Shown in pieces: positions 5,062 to 5,127 of a stretch of DNA of 5,127 nucleotides (positions are counted from its first letter, which is position 1; every line of letters begins with the position of its first letter). The notes beneath the pieces are model-generated. The model made no database searches. It saw only the letters and a list, made by a program, of their open reading frames with translations, and was not told the origin of the DNA. Origin of the DNA: Verrucomicrobiales bacterium (GTDB lineage: Bacteria > Verrucomicrobiota > Verrucomicrobiia > Verrucomicrobiales > DEV007); the NCBI GenBank assembly GCA_023253615.1, contig JALRFZ010000500.1, forward strand, positions 1 to 5,127, in the 5' to 3' direction. The translations under genes were made by a program, and so were the position numbers.

Positions 5062-5127
5062 GGAGGGACGCGGTCGCGCTCGCCACCCCCCCCGGAACCG
5101 ATGATAGAACCCGGTCCAGCGGCTTGT

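Noticed and set aside
5012..5086. N-terminal extension of the DUF485 protein to GTG 5086
   Set aside because: The extra 25 residues are unlike the family, and the region is better explained as upstream regulatory DNA.

Overview
Most of this window (about 470 to 5127) is GC-rich bacterial chromosome. I infer Verrucomicrobiota or a related PVC lineage, at moderate confidence. The reasons are the truncated secretin, which resembles the Amuc_1098-type pilus outer-membrane secretins of that group, and the style of the intergenic repeats. No database search was possible, and no rRNA, tRNA or CRISPR array is visible.

Layout. (1) Positions 1 to about 466 are strongly A-rich and look nothing like the rest. 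The best reading frame has no TAG or TGA but is broken by four TAA codons; read as glutamine, they give a lysine-rich protein with a 25-residue repeat. (2) At about 461-470 this DNA joins directly into the middle of a secretin gene, with no mobile-element end visible, so a chimeric contig or foreign join is the simplest reading. (3) Positions 470-1108 hold the C-terminal part of the secretin on the plus strand. (4) Positions 1109-1300 are intergenic, with a small hairpin, a motif of the dispersed kind and a promoter with an embedded palindrome. (5) Positions 1301-1555 appear to be the tail of a DUF4143-type ATPase, probably a remnant. (6) The minus strand then carries, in transcription order, a DUF485/YjcH-like membrane protein (5011-4649), an ActP-type cation/acetate symporter (4652-3060), a 161-bp gap holding a REPIN-like double inverted repeat, and an RsmA/KsgA rRNA dimethyltransferase fused to a Nudix domain (2898-1552).

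How the genes work together. The DUF485 protein and the symporter overlap by an ATGA and form the classic yjcH-actP pair for acetate and short-chain carboxylate uptake; acs is not within view. The RsmA-Nudix protein combines a ribosome-maturation enzyme with a domain of the IDI/YfcD-like Nudix type; it is separated from actP by the repeat and may have its own transcript. The secretin belongs to a type IV pilus or type II secretion outer-membrane channel and is not functionally linked to the others.

The observations most worth checking are the TAA-as-sense reading of the first 470 bases together with the junction, the RsmA-Nudix fusion with a substituted Nudix-box glycine, the REPIN-like element, and the palindromic promoter in front of a gene remnant.
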